64,000 bases of DNA from Arhodomonas aquaeolei DSM 8974 (lineage in GTDB: Bacteria > Pseudomonadota > Gammaproteobacteria > Nitrococcales > Nitrococcaceae): contig NZ_KB894802.1 in the NCBI RefSeq assembly GCF_000374645.1, positions 125,924 through 189,923 on the forward strand, given 5' to 3'. The notes beneath the pieces are model-generated. The model saw only the letters and a program-made list of their open reading frames with translations, was not told the origin of the DNA and searched no databases. Positions 46,576 through 55,707 of the stretch are shown piece by piece; positions within the stretch are counted from its first letter, which is position 1; the number at the start of each line of letters is the position of its first letter. The translations under genes and the position numbers were made by a program.

Positions 46576-47330
46576 TGGTGATGGGCGATGAGTCGCATTC
46601 CAGGGAGCGGGGGCTGACGCTTATCGAGCTCATGATCGCGCTGGTCTTGGGGCTGATGCTCTCCGCCGGCGCGGTGCAGTTGTTTATCGCCAATAAGCAG
46701 AGCTACCGCTTGCAGGACGCTTTGGCGCGGGTACAGGAGAACGGCCGTTTTGCCATGCAGCGGCTTGGCCGTGACGTCCGCATGGCGGGTTATCACAATC
46801 CGCTCACCGCGCCCACTCCGGATGCGTTTCATACCGACGCCACCCCTTCGGATTCGAATACGGCCGATGGCGGCAGCGGCGCGAGTGATCGGGTCGCCGT
46901 AGTCCGTATGTATCCCGATGAGACAGCGGCCGACTGCCTGGGAACCAAAGCCGCAGGGGAGCGTGTCGTCAACGTGTATTCGGTTTCGGGAGGTTCGCTT
47001 GTTTGCCGCGGTATGGACCCTGAAACCGGAAGCTGGCTGGAGAGCGCACAGCCGCTCATCGATGGTGTCGATACCTTCCAGGCAGAGTACGGAATCGACA
47101 GTGATGATGACGGTAGCGTCGACAGTTACGAGGATGCGGGTGGGGTGACGGACTGGAGTCAGGTCATCACCGTAAGGCTTGCGCTACTGCTACGTACGCA
47201 GCAGGACAACCTCAGGCCCGCCAATGCGGATACCTACAACGTGCTCGGCGAGACGGTTTCCCCGGGCAGTGACGGACGGCTGCGCAGCATCTTCGAGAAC
47301 ACCATAGTCCTTAGGAACCGTTTGCCATGA
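46572..47330 (+). CDS. pilW: PilW, type IV minor pilin
   Basis: 252 residues with prepilin site RERG before LTLIELMIALVLGLMLS, Glu +5, then the PilW pattern QLFIANKQSYRLQDALARVQENGRFAMQ, here noted in parts as IANKQSYRLQ and VQENGRFAMQRLGRDVRMAG. AGGAGG lies seven bases before GTG 46572 and ten before ATG 46575; either can start the protein. An acidic loop (DSDDDGSVDSYED) may bind calcium. It overlaps pilV and pilX. Confidence 0.9.
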   Translation: MMVMGDESHSRERGLTLIELMIALVLGLMLSAGAVQLFIANKQSYRLQDALARVQENGRFAMQRLGRDVRMAGYHNPLTAPTPDAFHTDATPSDSNTADGGSGASDRVAVVRMYPDETAADCLGTKAAGERVVNVYSVSGGSLVCRGMDPETGSWLESAQPLIDGVDTFQAEYGIDSDDDGSVDSYEDAGGVTDWSQVITVRLALLLRTQQDNLRPANADTYNVLGETVSPGSDGRLRSIFENTIVLRNRLP

Positions 47331-47821
47331 CTGCGTGGAATCGGATTGCGGACCTTTCTCGAATCGGCCGGCAACGCGGTGCCGCGCTGGCGATAAGTCT
47401 GGTAATCCTGCTTGTGTTGACGTTGGTTGCCGTTACCGCGTCACAGGTCAGCCGAATGCAGGAGGCTATGTCGGGTAACGCCCAGCAGGAACGGACTATA
47501 TTCCAGACGACCTATTCGGCCATTTCGTGGGCGCTTAACAAGTTCAGCGACGATCCGTCCACACTGGCCAGCGCGATTGACAGCGACGGTACGGAAAACG
47601 TGAGCATGGATGAGTCCACCGAGGACCGGTTGGTCACGGATCGCCACCTTCAGCTGAGCACCCTGGAGGTTACGCATACCGGTCAGGGATGTCCCAGTGG
47701 CTTCAGCTGCAAGAATTTTGAGGGGCATTACTTCGACGTGGACTCGGAGGCATCGATCGCCGGTACCGGTGCTAACTCGAGTCAGACTCAGGGCATTATG
47801 CGCGTAACGCCAAAAGATTGA
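47327..47821 (+). CDS. pilX: PilX, type IV minor pilin
   Basis: 164 residues. The N-terminal segment RQRGAALAISLVILLVLTL is that of PilX; the cut would fall after G18. Position +5 is Ile, not Glu, as in GspK-type tip pilins that do not need to pair with a neighbour below. A CxxxxxC pair (CPSGFSC) may form a disulfide. The gene starts inside the pilW stop. Confidence 0.82.
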   Translation: MTAWNRIADLSRIGRQRGAALAISLVILLVLTLVAVTASQVSRMQEAMSGNAQQERTIFQTTYSAISWALNKFSDDPSTLASAIDSDGTENVSMDESTEDRLVTDRHLQLSTLEVTHTGQGCPSGFSCKNFEGHYFDVDSEASIAGTGANSSQTQGIMRVTPKD

Positions 47822-47885
47822 TGACCGTGATGTGTTTGTGCGTTTCGGTAATCGTATGTGGCTGAATAGTGAACCGGGGGTGAGG

Positions 47886-48218
47886 ATGTCAAAGACTGCA
47901 GGCGTTTTCTGGGGAGTTTTGCTTCTCGTTGTCGCGGCAGCGGCCTCGCCGGTATCGGCGGAAATCCGTAACCTTGAATCCGCCATTGAGGCGGCAAGAA
48001 TCACCATGACGAAGCAGGGGGCGGGGCGTTTTGAGGTTGAGGCCCAGGCCTGCCCGACGTGCAAGAAGCGGCGTTTCGACGTGTCCGACGATACCCAGTT
48101 CATAAACCGCGGACAGCAGTCGAGTATCGATCAGTTTCTCGCGACGCAGCCGACAACGGGAACAGTCATCTACAAATCGGATAGCGGCGAATTGACCAAG
48201 GTCCTCTGGTCGAAGTGA
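47886..48218 (+). CDS. Small secreted CxxC protein in the minor pilin operon
   Basis: 110 residues that I do not recognise. A signal peptide (residues 1-25, hydrophobic GVLLLVVAAAA, cut near VSA-E) precedes about 85 mature residues. One CxxC (C56-P-T-C59, in QACPTCKKRRFDV) is followed by a polar C-terminus. It lies between pilX and pilY1. The frame is also open upstream to a GTG at 47832; ATG 47886 gives the cleaner signal peptide. It could be a pilus accessory or redox-active periplasmic protein; this is a guess from context. Confidence 0.6.
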   Translation: MSKTAGVFWGVLLLVVAAAASPVSAEIRNLESAIEAARITMTKQGAGRFEVEAQACPTCKKRRFDVSDDTQFINRGQQSSIDQFLATQPTTGTVIYKSDSGELTKVLWSK

Positions 48219-48279
48219 GCGTCTGGACGTTGGGTGTCCGGTATCCCGATACGAGCCAGGGCTAGGAGCAACAGCAATC

Positions 48280-51200
48280 ATGAGTCATGGAAGCAGCGTC
48301 TGCCGGTGGGGCTTGGTAGCGGGGTTACTTCTGTCTTTGCTCTCGATCGCCCATGCGGACGATACCGAAATCTATGTGCCTGACGAGAGCGCATGGAAGC
48401 AGCCGAACGTGCTGTTTGTCGTCGATACCTCGGGGAGTATGAGCTCCACTGTCGAGGTGACGCCTGAAGAATATGATGCCTCACAGTCGTATGACGGGGA
48501 TTGTGACACCGGGCGAATCTACTGGTCAGAAGGAGGCGGCACGCCTTCCTGCGGCGGGAGGAACGGCGGTACGGACAACTGGATTACCGAGGACGCGTTC
48601 AAGTGTGACTCCGCTCAGGGTTCGCTGGATAGCGCTGGTCAGGCACTCGGCGTGAGGAGCGCGCAGAACAGGGAGCAGTGTTCCTGGTCCTGGTCGTGGT
48701 CCGACGGCTGGCACAGGGAATGTTCGACGAGCTGGCGGGATCTGGATGACAACTCCCATGACGCAGCAGTGGAGTGCCGTGCTGACCGTGGGACGCATGG
48801 TGCCTCCGATGGTGATGCCGCTGTGTATGCCTCGGACACCGATGGCCCTTGGTCCGAGAATGAGGACGAGGAGATCAACTGGGGTTATCGGGATGACTAT
48901 AATTTTTACACTGGAAATTATCTGAATTATCTCGATAGCGCGACGGTCGAGGAAAAAACCCGGCTGGAGGTCGTGCAGCAGATCGCCGGCGACTTGGTTG
49001 ATAGCATCAATGGTATCAATATCGGGTTGATGCGATTCGATGCGGGACACGACTGCGGTTATTGGAGCTGCAGCTACTCCGGCGGCTTCGTGGATTTGGC
49101 AATCGACGATATCGGGGATAACAGGTCGGCTTTCAAAACCAAACTCAACAGCTATTATCCGGGCGGGAACACCCCTCTCAGCGAGACCTATTGGGAGGCG
49201 GCACGGTATTTTCGCGGTGAAGGCGTAGTTTTTGGTAATGAGACGGAGCCACGCACGAGCGTTGACGAATGCAGGCAGTCCGACTCGTGGAACACTTACA
49301 AGTCGCCGATTGAGGACCCCTGTCAGAACAACTACGTCATACTGTTGACGGATGGTCTCCCTACAGACGATACCGAGGCCAATGATGCGATCCGTGATTT
49401 GACGGGGGCGTCGTGCTCGGGGAACGGCGGCTGTCTCGACGAGCTGGCGGAATACCTGTACGAAGAGGACCAGTTCGACGATTCCGATTTTGGTCGGGAT
49501 CTCAGTGATTTCGAGGAAAGCACCCAAAAAATAATTACCTATACCATCGGCTTCCGGGTTGATGATGGGCTGTTGTCTGATACAGCCAATAAGGGGGGGG
49601 GTCGTTATTACACTGTCGATACCTATGACGAGCTGAAGAGTGCGCTTACGGAGATATTCGTCGAGATAGTCTCTTCTGGGGCGACGTTCGCGTCACCGGG
49701 TGTGGCTGTCGACAATTTCAATCGCCTGCAGAACCGTAACGAACTTTACTATGCGCTGTTCGAGCCGGCCTCGACGACGCGATGGCCGGGGAACGTCAAG
49801 AAGTACCGTCTCGGGTATGACGAGGACACGGATACATTCCAGGTTGAGGATGCGAACCACACGGCGGCTGTCGATTCGTCTACCGGCTTCTTCAAGGACA
49901 ACGCCAAGAGTTACTGGAGTGAGGTCGTGGACGGCGACGATGTCCAGAAGGGCGGTGCCGCCAATCAGTATCCGGATCTCAATCCTGAAAGCCGCAATGT
50001 CTATACGTATCTCGGTGATTCGGAAAACCTGACAGCCAGCTCGAATGCGCTCGATGAGGGCAACTCCGGGATTACCAAGTCCATGATTGGCTTGGCCGAC
50101 AGTGCGTCGGATGCCGAGCGTACGGAGGTGCTCAAATGGGCGCGCGGTGTTGATGTCCTGGATAGCGACGATGACGGCAGTACCAGCGATGCATGTCAGC
50201 GAATGGGGGACCCCCTGCACGGCCAGCCCGTCCTAGTGACCTACGGCGGCAGTCAGGACAGTCCCGATATAACGCTATATGCGATTACCAATAGCGGGTA
50301 TCTGCACGCCATTGATACCAGTGATGGCTCGGAGACGTTTGCGTACGTTCCCAGCGATCTGCTCGGAAATCTCGCAACGCTCATGGATAACCCGGACGGT
50401 ACGGACAAGACCTATGGCCTCGACGGACCATTAGAGACCTATGTCGAGGAGAACGGGGACGATTCCGATCAGACCATCGAAGCCGGCGAAGGTGACAAGG
50501 CTTACGTGTTCGCCGGCATGCGGCGTGGTGGGCGCGACTTTCATGCACTGGATGTGACTGACCGCTCTGAACCTTCCCACCTCTGGACAATCACTGGTGG
50601 TAGCGGGGAGTTTTCGGAGTTGGGGCAGACTTGGTCCGCGCCGCAGACGGCGACCCTGCTCTGGACAGATGGCTCGGAGAAGGACGTGCTCATCTTCGGT
50701 GGCGGGTACGATCCTGCGCAGGATGTCGAGGGTGCTCCGGTAACGGACGGCCAGGGGCGCGCGATATACATCGTCGACATGGAAACGGGGGAGCTTCTGT
50801 GGTGGGCCGGTCCGTCTGATTCCGGGGCCGATCTTGAACTCTCCAATATGACGAACTCGATCCCGGCGGATGTGACGGTTGTCGATATCGATGCCGACGG
50901 TTACCCGGATGCCCTGTTCGCCGCTGACATGGCGGGACAGATATGGCGTCTGGACTTTACGTACAAGGACACCGATAGCGGTGAGCAGGATGGTGACCCG
51001 GGGATAGACGCGCTTGACGAGATTACCGGCGGTCGCATAGCCGATTTTGCTGGTTCGGGTGAGGCCGGCAACCGGCGATTCTATAACGCGCCGGATGTGA
51101 CCCTTATCAATAACGGCGGGGAAAACTACCTGGCTGTCTCCATCGGTTCCGGTTACAGGGCGCATCCGCTTGATACGACAATCAACGAGCGGTTCTATAT

Positions 51201-51807
51201 GCTAAAAAGCACACCGGTGTATGGGGCCCCGACGGGCAATGATGGAAACGTCGACTATACGACGGTCACCGAGAGTGATCTCTACGACGCCACCGATAAC
51301 ACCATCGGGCAGGGCAGCGACGAGGACAGCGCGGCTGCTCAGGAAACTCTGGACGAGGGTGATGGCTGGTATATCGACCTTGAGGCAGACGGTGAGAAGG
51401 TCCTCGGTACTGCCACGGTATTCAATAGCCGACTGCTGTTCACCACGTTCATCCCAAGTGATGATCCGGAAGCGGTATGCGGGACCCGTAACGGGCATTC
51501 CCGGCTCTACCTGATGGATGTCCGTGACGCCACCCCTGTGGCGAACCTTGATACCGACTCGGACGATCTCACTGATACGGACCGTTACGTCTCGCTTACG
51601 CGCGGCGGGATTGCGCCGTCACCACAGGTTCTTCTGGTACCGGGAGGTGAGAACGGTGACGGACCCATCCAGCCAGTGGTGACCGTTGGTACGGAACTCC
51701 CTCTGGAGAATTTCTGTAAGGAGGACGGAAATTGCGTGGACGGGGGGCCGCTGGGCTCGTTACCGGCGCTTTCGCGCACGTACTGGCGAGAGAACGAGAC
51801 GGAGTGA
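48280..51807 (+). CDS. pilY1: PilY1, pilus tip adhesin / mechanosensor with VWA domain
   Basis: 1175 residues. A signal peptide (1-26) precedes a von Willebrand A-like domain whose metal site DTSGS lies at 49-53 (VLFVVDTSGSMSS), with large Cys- and Trp-rich inserts. The C-terminal half is a PilY1 beta-propeller with DPAQDVEG and the calcium-loop pattern DIDADGYPDALF. TAGGAG precedes the ATG. PilY1 caps the pilus, binds surfaces and needs calcium to control retraction. GC is low in places (38% at 48901-48960), unlike the core genes. Confidence 0.92.
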   Translation: MSHGSSVCRWGLVAGLLLSLLSIAHADDTEIYVPDESAWKQPNVLFVVDTSGSMSSTVEVTPEEYDASQSYDGDCDTGRIYWSEGGGTPSCGGRNGGTDNWITEDAFKCDSAQGSLDSAGQALGVRSAQNREQCSWSWSWSDGWHRECSTSWRDLDDNSHDAAVECRADRGTHGASDGDAAVYASDTDGPWSENEDEEINWGYRDDYNFYTGNYLNYLDSATVEEKTRLEVVQQIAGDLVDSINGINIGLMRFDAGHDCGYWSCSYSGGFVDLAIDDIGDNRSAFKTKLNSYYPGGNTPLSETYWEAARYFRGEGVVFGNETEPRTSVDECRQSDSWNTYKSPIEDPCQNNYVILLTDGLPTDDTEANDAIRDLTGASCSGNGGCLDELAEYLYEEDQFDDSDFGRDLSDFEESTQKIITYTIGFRVDDGLLSDTANKGGGRYYTVDTYDELKSALTEIFVEIVSSGATFASPGVAVDNFNRLQNRNELYYALFEPASTTRWPGNVKKYRLGYDEDTDTFQVEDANHTAAVDSSTGFFKDNAKSYWSEVVDGDDVQKGGAANQYPDLNPESRNVYTYLGDSENLTASSNALDEGNSGITKSMIGLADSASDAERTEVLKWARGVDVLDSDDDGSTSDACQRMGDPLHGQPVLVTYGGSQDSPDITLYAITNSGYLHAIDTSDGSETFAYVPSDLLGNLATLMDNPDGTDKTYGLDGPLETYVEENGDDSDQTIEAGEGDKAYVFAGMRRGGRDFHALDVTDRSEPSHLWTITGGSGEFSELGQTWSAPQTATLLWTDGSEKDVLIFGGGYDPAQDVEGAPVTDGQGRAIYIVDMETGELLWWAGPSDSGADLELSNMTNSIPADVTVVDIDADGYPDALFAADMAGQIWRLDFTYKDTDSGEQDGDPGIDALDEITGGRIADFAGSGEAGNRRFYNAPDVTLINNGGENYLAVSIGSGYRAHPLDTTINERFYMLKSTPVYGAPTGNDGNVDYTTVTESDLYDATDNTIGQGSDEDSAAAQETLDEGDGWYIDLEADGEKVLGTATVFNSRLLFTTFIPSDDPEAVCGTRNGHSRLYLMDVRDATPVANLDTDSDDLTDTDRYVSLTRGGIAPSPQVLLVPGGENGDGPIQPVVTVGTELPLENFCKEDGNCVDGGPLGSLPALSRTYWRENETE

Positions 51808-51814
51808 TCAGCAC

Positions 51815-52285
51815 ATGATTATTCGCGTAACGAGGGAACGAAGCGTTGCAGGATTTACGCTGATCGAATTGATGATTGTGGTGGCGGTTCTGGCGATCAT
51901 TGCGGCGATCGCCTACCCGACCTACCAAGGCCAGGTGCAGGCCTCCCGCCGTGCGGACGGTAAGTCGATGCTGATGCAGGTTATGCACGCTGAGGAGCGC
52001 TATTACACGGAAAACTACTCTTACACCACTGATCTCGACGATAGTGGCGACGGCGGCGAGCTAGGCCTTAATGACGGAGGGGCGTCGGCGGGTAACGTGC
52101 TCTCGGACGATGAGTTCTATGAGATCAGTGCCAGCGGCTGTGGCAGTGGTATCGGCGAGTGTGTCCAGTTGACCGCATCCCGGCGGGGCGCTCAGCAGGC
52201 GGACACTGAGTGTGGCAACCTCACGATGGATTCCCTGGGCAACAGGGGCAACACGGGCTCCGCTCCCGCCGATGAGTGCTGGTGA
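51815..52285 (+). CDS. pilE: PilE-like type IV pilin
   Basis: 156 residues. A leader of 13 ends in VAG, then FTLIELMIVVAVLAIIAAIA and YPTYQGQVQASRRADGKSML, a PilE/PilA-type N-terminus with Glu +5. The C-terminal part has paired cysteines (CGSGIGEC and CGNLTMDSL...ECW). ATG 51815 is only eight bases after pilY1. In Pseudomonas the gene at this place is the minor pilin PilE. Whether it is minor or the major subunit here cannot be told; no other PilA-like gene is in the window. Confidence 0.88.
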   Translation: MIIRVTRERSVAGFTLIELMIVVAVLAIIAAIAYPTYQGQVQASRRADGKSMLMQVMHAEERYYTENYSYTTDLDDSGDGGELGLNDGGASAGNVLSDDEFYEISASGCGSGIGECVQLTASRRGAQQADTECGNLTMDSLGNRGNTGSAPADECW

Positions 52286-52295
52286 GTGTTGCACG

Positions 52296-52323
52296 TTGAC
52301 GTGTAATCGTGGGGCGATATTAG
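52296..52323 (+). promoter_or_regulatory. Candidate promoter for tRNA-Thr
   Basis: TTGACG, 16 bases, TATTAG, ending 59 bases before the tRNA. Confidence 0.4.
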
Positions 52324-52382
52324 GCCCTAGATAAGGCTGGACAGCGATCGGTGTGCGCGATAACCTTTGCTCCCGACTCAAG

Positions 52383-52458
<76 letters not shown>

Positions 52459-52551
52459 TATCTTCCGCTGACCGGGTCCTCCGGTTGGCATCGGTTCCCG
52501 CGAGTTCGTCGCCGGCCTGTTTCCATCACAGGCTGGCGGTATGCACGCCGC

Positions 52552-52579
52552 TCAAGTTCCCGGGTGAACCTGCCGCTAA
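52552..52579 (+). promoter_or_regulatory. Candidate sigma-28 promoter for the first receptor gene
   Basis: TCAAGTTC, 12 bases, GCCGCTAA. The consensus is TAAAGTTT-N11-GCCGATAA; the spacer is one longer, but the -10 octamer equals that of the flgM site in this window. It lies 38 bases before the GTG start. Confidence 0.55.
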
Positions 52580-52617
52580 AGAACGGTAAGGGTTTCACGG
52601 ACGGAAGAGGGGCGATC

Positions 52618-54258
52618 GTGTTCAGACTGCTGACGTCGAGCATCCGCAACAAGCTGCTGCTCAATACCGGCCTGGGTACCGGGCTGACCCTGGGCGCTGC
52701 GCTGTTTGCCATGGCCGTGGCCTGGCAGGGCCTGCAGACCTATCGCGGGCTGCTCGACAGCTCCCTGGTCACCCAGGCCGATATCAGCTCTCTGAATCAG
52801 GATCTGGACCGTCAGCTTCTTGCCTGGAAGGACATCATGCTTCTCGGTGCCGACCCTGCGCGTGAGAAGGCGGAGGCCCGGTTCCGCAAGCAGGGTGACT
52901 CCATCGAGGAGGACAGCAAGGCGCTGATCTCCCGTCTCGACGACATGCCAGAAGTGCGGGCCTTGCTGAAACGCTTCCGTTCCGAGTACGCGGAGATGCG
53001 CAGCGGCTACGATGAGGCGCTGCAGGTCTTCGTCGACTCCGGGTATATGCGTCTGACGGCGCGTGCGATGGTGGACGGGTTGGCCGAGCAACCGCGGCAG
53101 ACCCTGGTCGAGGTCCAGGACCGGGTGGACGAGCGGCTGCAGGGCATGGCCCAGGAGACCGCGGCGTCGACGATGCGCAACTTCATGATCACGCTCGTCC
53201 TGATCGCGATCGCGGTGCTGGTCGCGTTTGCGGTCTTCCTGTTTCTCCTGCGCCGCAGTATCACGCGCCCCGCCGGCGAGCTGGTGGAAGGGCTCCAGGC
53301 GATGGCGGCCGGGGATTTCACCCGGCCGGTGGAGCGTCATACCCAGGATGAGCTCGGGCGGGTCGCCGAGGCCGCGGAACGCCTGCGCACCGATGTCGGC
53401 GAGCTGGTTGGAGAGGTCCGCGGGGCGGTCGCCCGGCTGGGCGAGTCCGCCGAGCAGACGGCGGCACTGGCGGAGCATAATCGCACCGCGATCACGACCC
53501 AGCGCGAGGAGACCAGCCAGGTCGCCACCGCCATGAACGAGATGAACGCCACCGTGCAGGAAGTGGCCCGGAATGCGGGCGAGGCGGCCGAGTCCGCGGC
53601 GTCTGCGTCACGGGATTCCGAGAACGGGCGTGGCGTGGTGGAGACCACGGTATCCCGCATGGATCAGCTGGCCGAGCGTATCGACGAGGCGGGTACGGCG
53701 GTGGAGCAGCTCGACCAGCACAGCACGGCCATCGGCTCGGTGCTGGATGTCATCCGCGATATCGCCGAGCAGACCAATCTGCTGGCCCTCAACGCCGCCA
53801 TCGAGGCGGCCCGGGCCGGCGAGCAGGGCCGTGGTTTCGCCGTGGTCGCCGAGGAAGTGCGGGCGCTGGCGCGTCGCACCGCGGAGTCCACGGATCAGAT
53901 CCAGCGCACGATCGAGGAGCTGCAGTCGGGTAGCCGGCGGAGCGTGGAGCTGATGGGGGAGAGCCGCGGTGCCGCGGGCGAGGTCGTGGAGCAGGCCCGC
54001 GAGGCCGGGGCGGCGTTGCAGCGGATCGCCGAGGGTGTGCAGCGCATCAACGAGATGAACGACCAGATCGCCAGTGCCGCTGAAGAGCAGAGCGCGACCA
54101 CCGATGAGATGAACCGCAGTATCTCCAATATCGCCCAGGTGGCCGACGACAGTGCCGAGACCGCCGGCGAGACGACCCGCGCCAGCGAGTCGCTCCAGCG
54201 CCTGGCCGACGAGCTGGATGAGCTCGTCCGCCGTTTCCGGATCAGTGCTGCTCGATGA
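52618..54258 (+). CDS. Methyl-accepting chemotaxis protein
   Basis: 546-residue receptor. One membrane helix (about 14-36), a periplasmic helical-bundle sensor (about 37-185), a second helix (about 186-211), HAMP ([20 protein letters not shown]) and a long cytoplasmic coiled coil with the hairpin [20 protein letters not shown] that binds CheA/CheW. No CheR-binding pentapeptide at the end. The start is GTG 52618 with GGAAGAGG upstream; the frame runs back through tRNA-Thr, which cannot be coding. The ligand is unknown. It overlaps the convergent protease gene by 17 bases. Confidence 0.92.
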   Translation: MFRLLTSSIRNKLLLNTGLGTGLTLGAALFAMAVAWQGLQTYRGLLDSSLVTQADISSLNQDLDRQLLAWKDIMLLGADPAREKAEARFRKQGDSIEEDSKALISRLDDMPEVRALLKRFRSEYAEMRSGYDEALQVFVDSGYMRLTARAMVDGLAEQPRQTLVEVQDRVDERLQGMAQETAASTMRNFMITLVLIAIAVLVAFAVFLFLLRRSITRPAGELVEGLQAMAAGDFTRPVERHTQDELGRVAEAAERLRTDVGELVGEVRGAVARLGESAEQTAALAEHNRTAITTQREETSQVATAMNEMNATVQEVARNAGEAAESAASASRDSENGRGVVETTVSRMDQLAERIDEAGTAVEQLDQHSTAIGSVLDVIRDIAEQTNLLALNAAIEAARAGEQGRGFAVVAEEVRALARRTAESTDQIQRTIEELQSGSRRSVELMGESRGAAGEVVEQAREAGAALQRIAEGVQRINEMNDQIASAAEEQSATTDEMNRSISNIAQVADDSAETAGETTRASESLQRLADELDELVRRFRISAAR

Positions 54259-54949
54259 CCAGTACCCGGCCCTCGTGCCGGAGGTTTACCCGCCCGAGAA
54301 ACGACATCCCCAGTAGCGGCGTGCTCGGCGCGCCGCCGGGGAGCACCATCCCGTCGACCCCCTGGACCACCACCTCGCCGAGGCGTACCCGATCGAAGGT
54401 GACCCGCCAGCCCGTGGTGGCGCCGGAAGCGGTATTGACCCGTATGCGGGTCCCGCTTTCCTGGTAATCCAGCCCCATGCCGTCCGCCATGGCCGCGTTG
54501 ATCGCTACCATATCGGCACCGGTGTCCACCAGGAAGCGCACGGGGCGGCCATTGATGCGGCCGTTGCTCATGTAGCGCCCGCGGGTGTCCGGTGACAGCC
54601 GCATCTGGCGGGGGGTGGCGGCGGCGTATGTGCCGCCGGCACGGCTGGTGAGGCTCAGTCGACGGCGCTGGCCGTCGATACTGATGACTGCCGCCTTGGG
54701 GGTGGCGTCGATGAGGCGCACACCGCGGGGACCGGTCGTGCCCTCGGAGAGCACGACCCGGGTGCCGTCGATCTCCAGCAATGCCTTGCCGGGGAACAGG
54801 GCGCGGACCTGCACGTCCGGAGGGGCGGCTGCGGCGACGGTGCATGCCATGACGGCGGCGGCCGCCGCGGTGCGCAGCCATACCCGGAGGGTGAGCCGCG
54901 CATGCCGTGCCCGGCGGCGTCCGGATTGGATGGGTACGTGATTCAACAC
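54242..54949 (-). CDS. Retropepsin-like aspartic protease family protein (TIGR02281-like)
   Basis: 235 residues. An N-terminal Arg-rich stretch and a hydrophobic signal segment (about 27-42, cut near AAAAPP) suggest export to the periplasm. The mature part ends in a retropepsin-like domain with the single active-site motif [13 protein letters not shown] (D142-T-G-A) and a C-terminal [14 protein letters not shown]. One DTGA per chain means it would act as a dimer. Its substrate is unknown. The 3' end overlaps the receptor gene on the other strand. Confidence 0.82.
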   Translation of the reverse strand: MLNHVPIQSGRRRARHARLTLRVWLRTAAAAAVMACTVAAAAPPDVQVRALFPGKALLEIDGTRVVLSEGTTGPRGVRLIDATPKAAVISIDGQRRRLSLTSRAGGTYAAATPRQMRLSPDTRGRYMSNGRINGRPVRFLVDTGADMVAINAAMADGMGLDYQESGTRIRVNTASGATTGWRVTFDRVRLGEVVVQGVDGMVLPGGAPSTPLLGMSFLGRVNLRHEGRVLVIEQH

Positions 54950-55100
54950 CGGCGACTCCCTGTGGTGATGAGGTGTGCGTGGCGCTCCAGCCGGGGTTCA
55001 GCATACTAAGCCGGCTATTGCCATTGCCACCTCCCGAATCGTGCCGATGCCCGACCCGAGCGATCGTCCCGGCTGGCGCTGGTCTCCGGCCTTGCCCATC

Positions 55101-55595
55101 GTCGGCTGCCGGGAGCAGCCGATCTACGGGAGGTGCAGCGCTACCGGGTTTGCCGGCAGGCCCCCTTTGCGGGATGCCTGCGAAGGGGACCGGTGTTGTA
55201 GGTTGGCCGCTCCTGGCAGCCAACATCCCGTCCCCGGCTACGCCGACGGCTTGAGCGGCCTGATGACCCCGATGTGCGCGCGTGCCGCCAGCGCCGGCGG
55301 GACAAAGCCGGGATGACCGCGTCGGGGGGCGGCCATGCGCAAGCCCGTTCCCATCTGTTCCGGCGTCATCAGGAACCAGACACCCGATACCCCGCAAATC
55401 GCTTGATCCGCGAGACGGTATCTACGGAAGGGTGGACCACCGGGACTTCGTCGAAGGGGTAGATTGGCTGCTCCCGACAGCCAACATCTGTGCGGGAAGG
55501 GTGCGCACGCGGGACAGGCGCCTTGTGATTGCGGGAGGCGGACATCCACTACCCGCCGTATGAGAATGTCGGCTGCCTCCCTGCCGCCGATCTAC
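55101..55595. repeat. Four class B REP-like elements in the 54950-55707 gap
   Basis: Minus-strand copies at 55101-55127 and 55567-55595 flank plus-strand copies at 55198-55226 and 55459-55487. The plus form reads GTAGGTTGGCNGCTCC...GGCAGCCAACAT; the minus form ends CCGATCTAC. This is the element carried in the 196-bp array at 38 kb. Apart from the terminator near 55.65 kb, nothing else is seen in this 758-base gap. Confidence 0.8.
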
Positions 55596-55644
55596 GGGAT
55601 GCGTCGCGCGCTTTCGGCGCATGCCCGGTGAGATTGCCGGGCGG

Positions 55645-55679
55645 AAAAACGCCCCGGCCGGGGAAAACCGGCCGGGGCG
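55645..55679 (-). terminator. Intrinsic terminator of the second receptor gene
   Basis: Perfect 12-bp stem CGCCCCGGCCGG / CCGGCCGGGGCG (55650-55661 with 55668-55679), six-base loop, with five U following on the minus strand (55645-55649). It starts 28 bases after the stop codon. Confidence 0.88.
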
Positions 55680-55707
55680 GTCACGGGTCGTGCGGCGTGT
55701 CGGTCGG

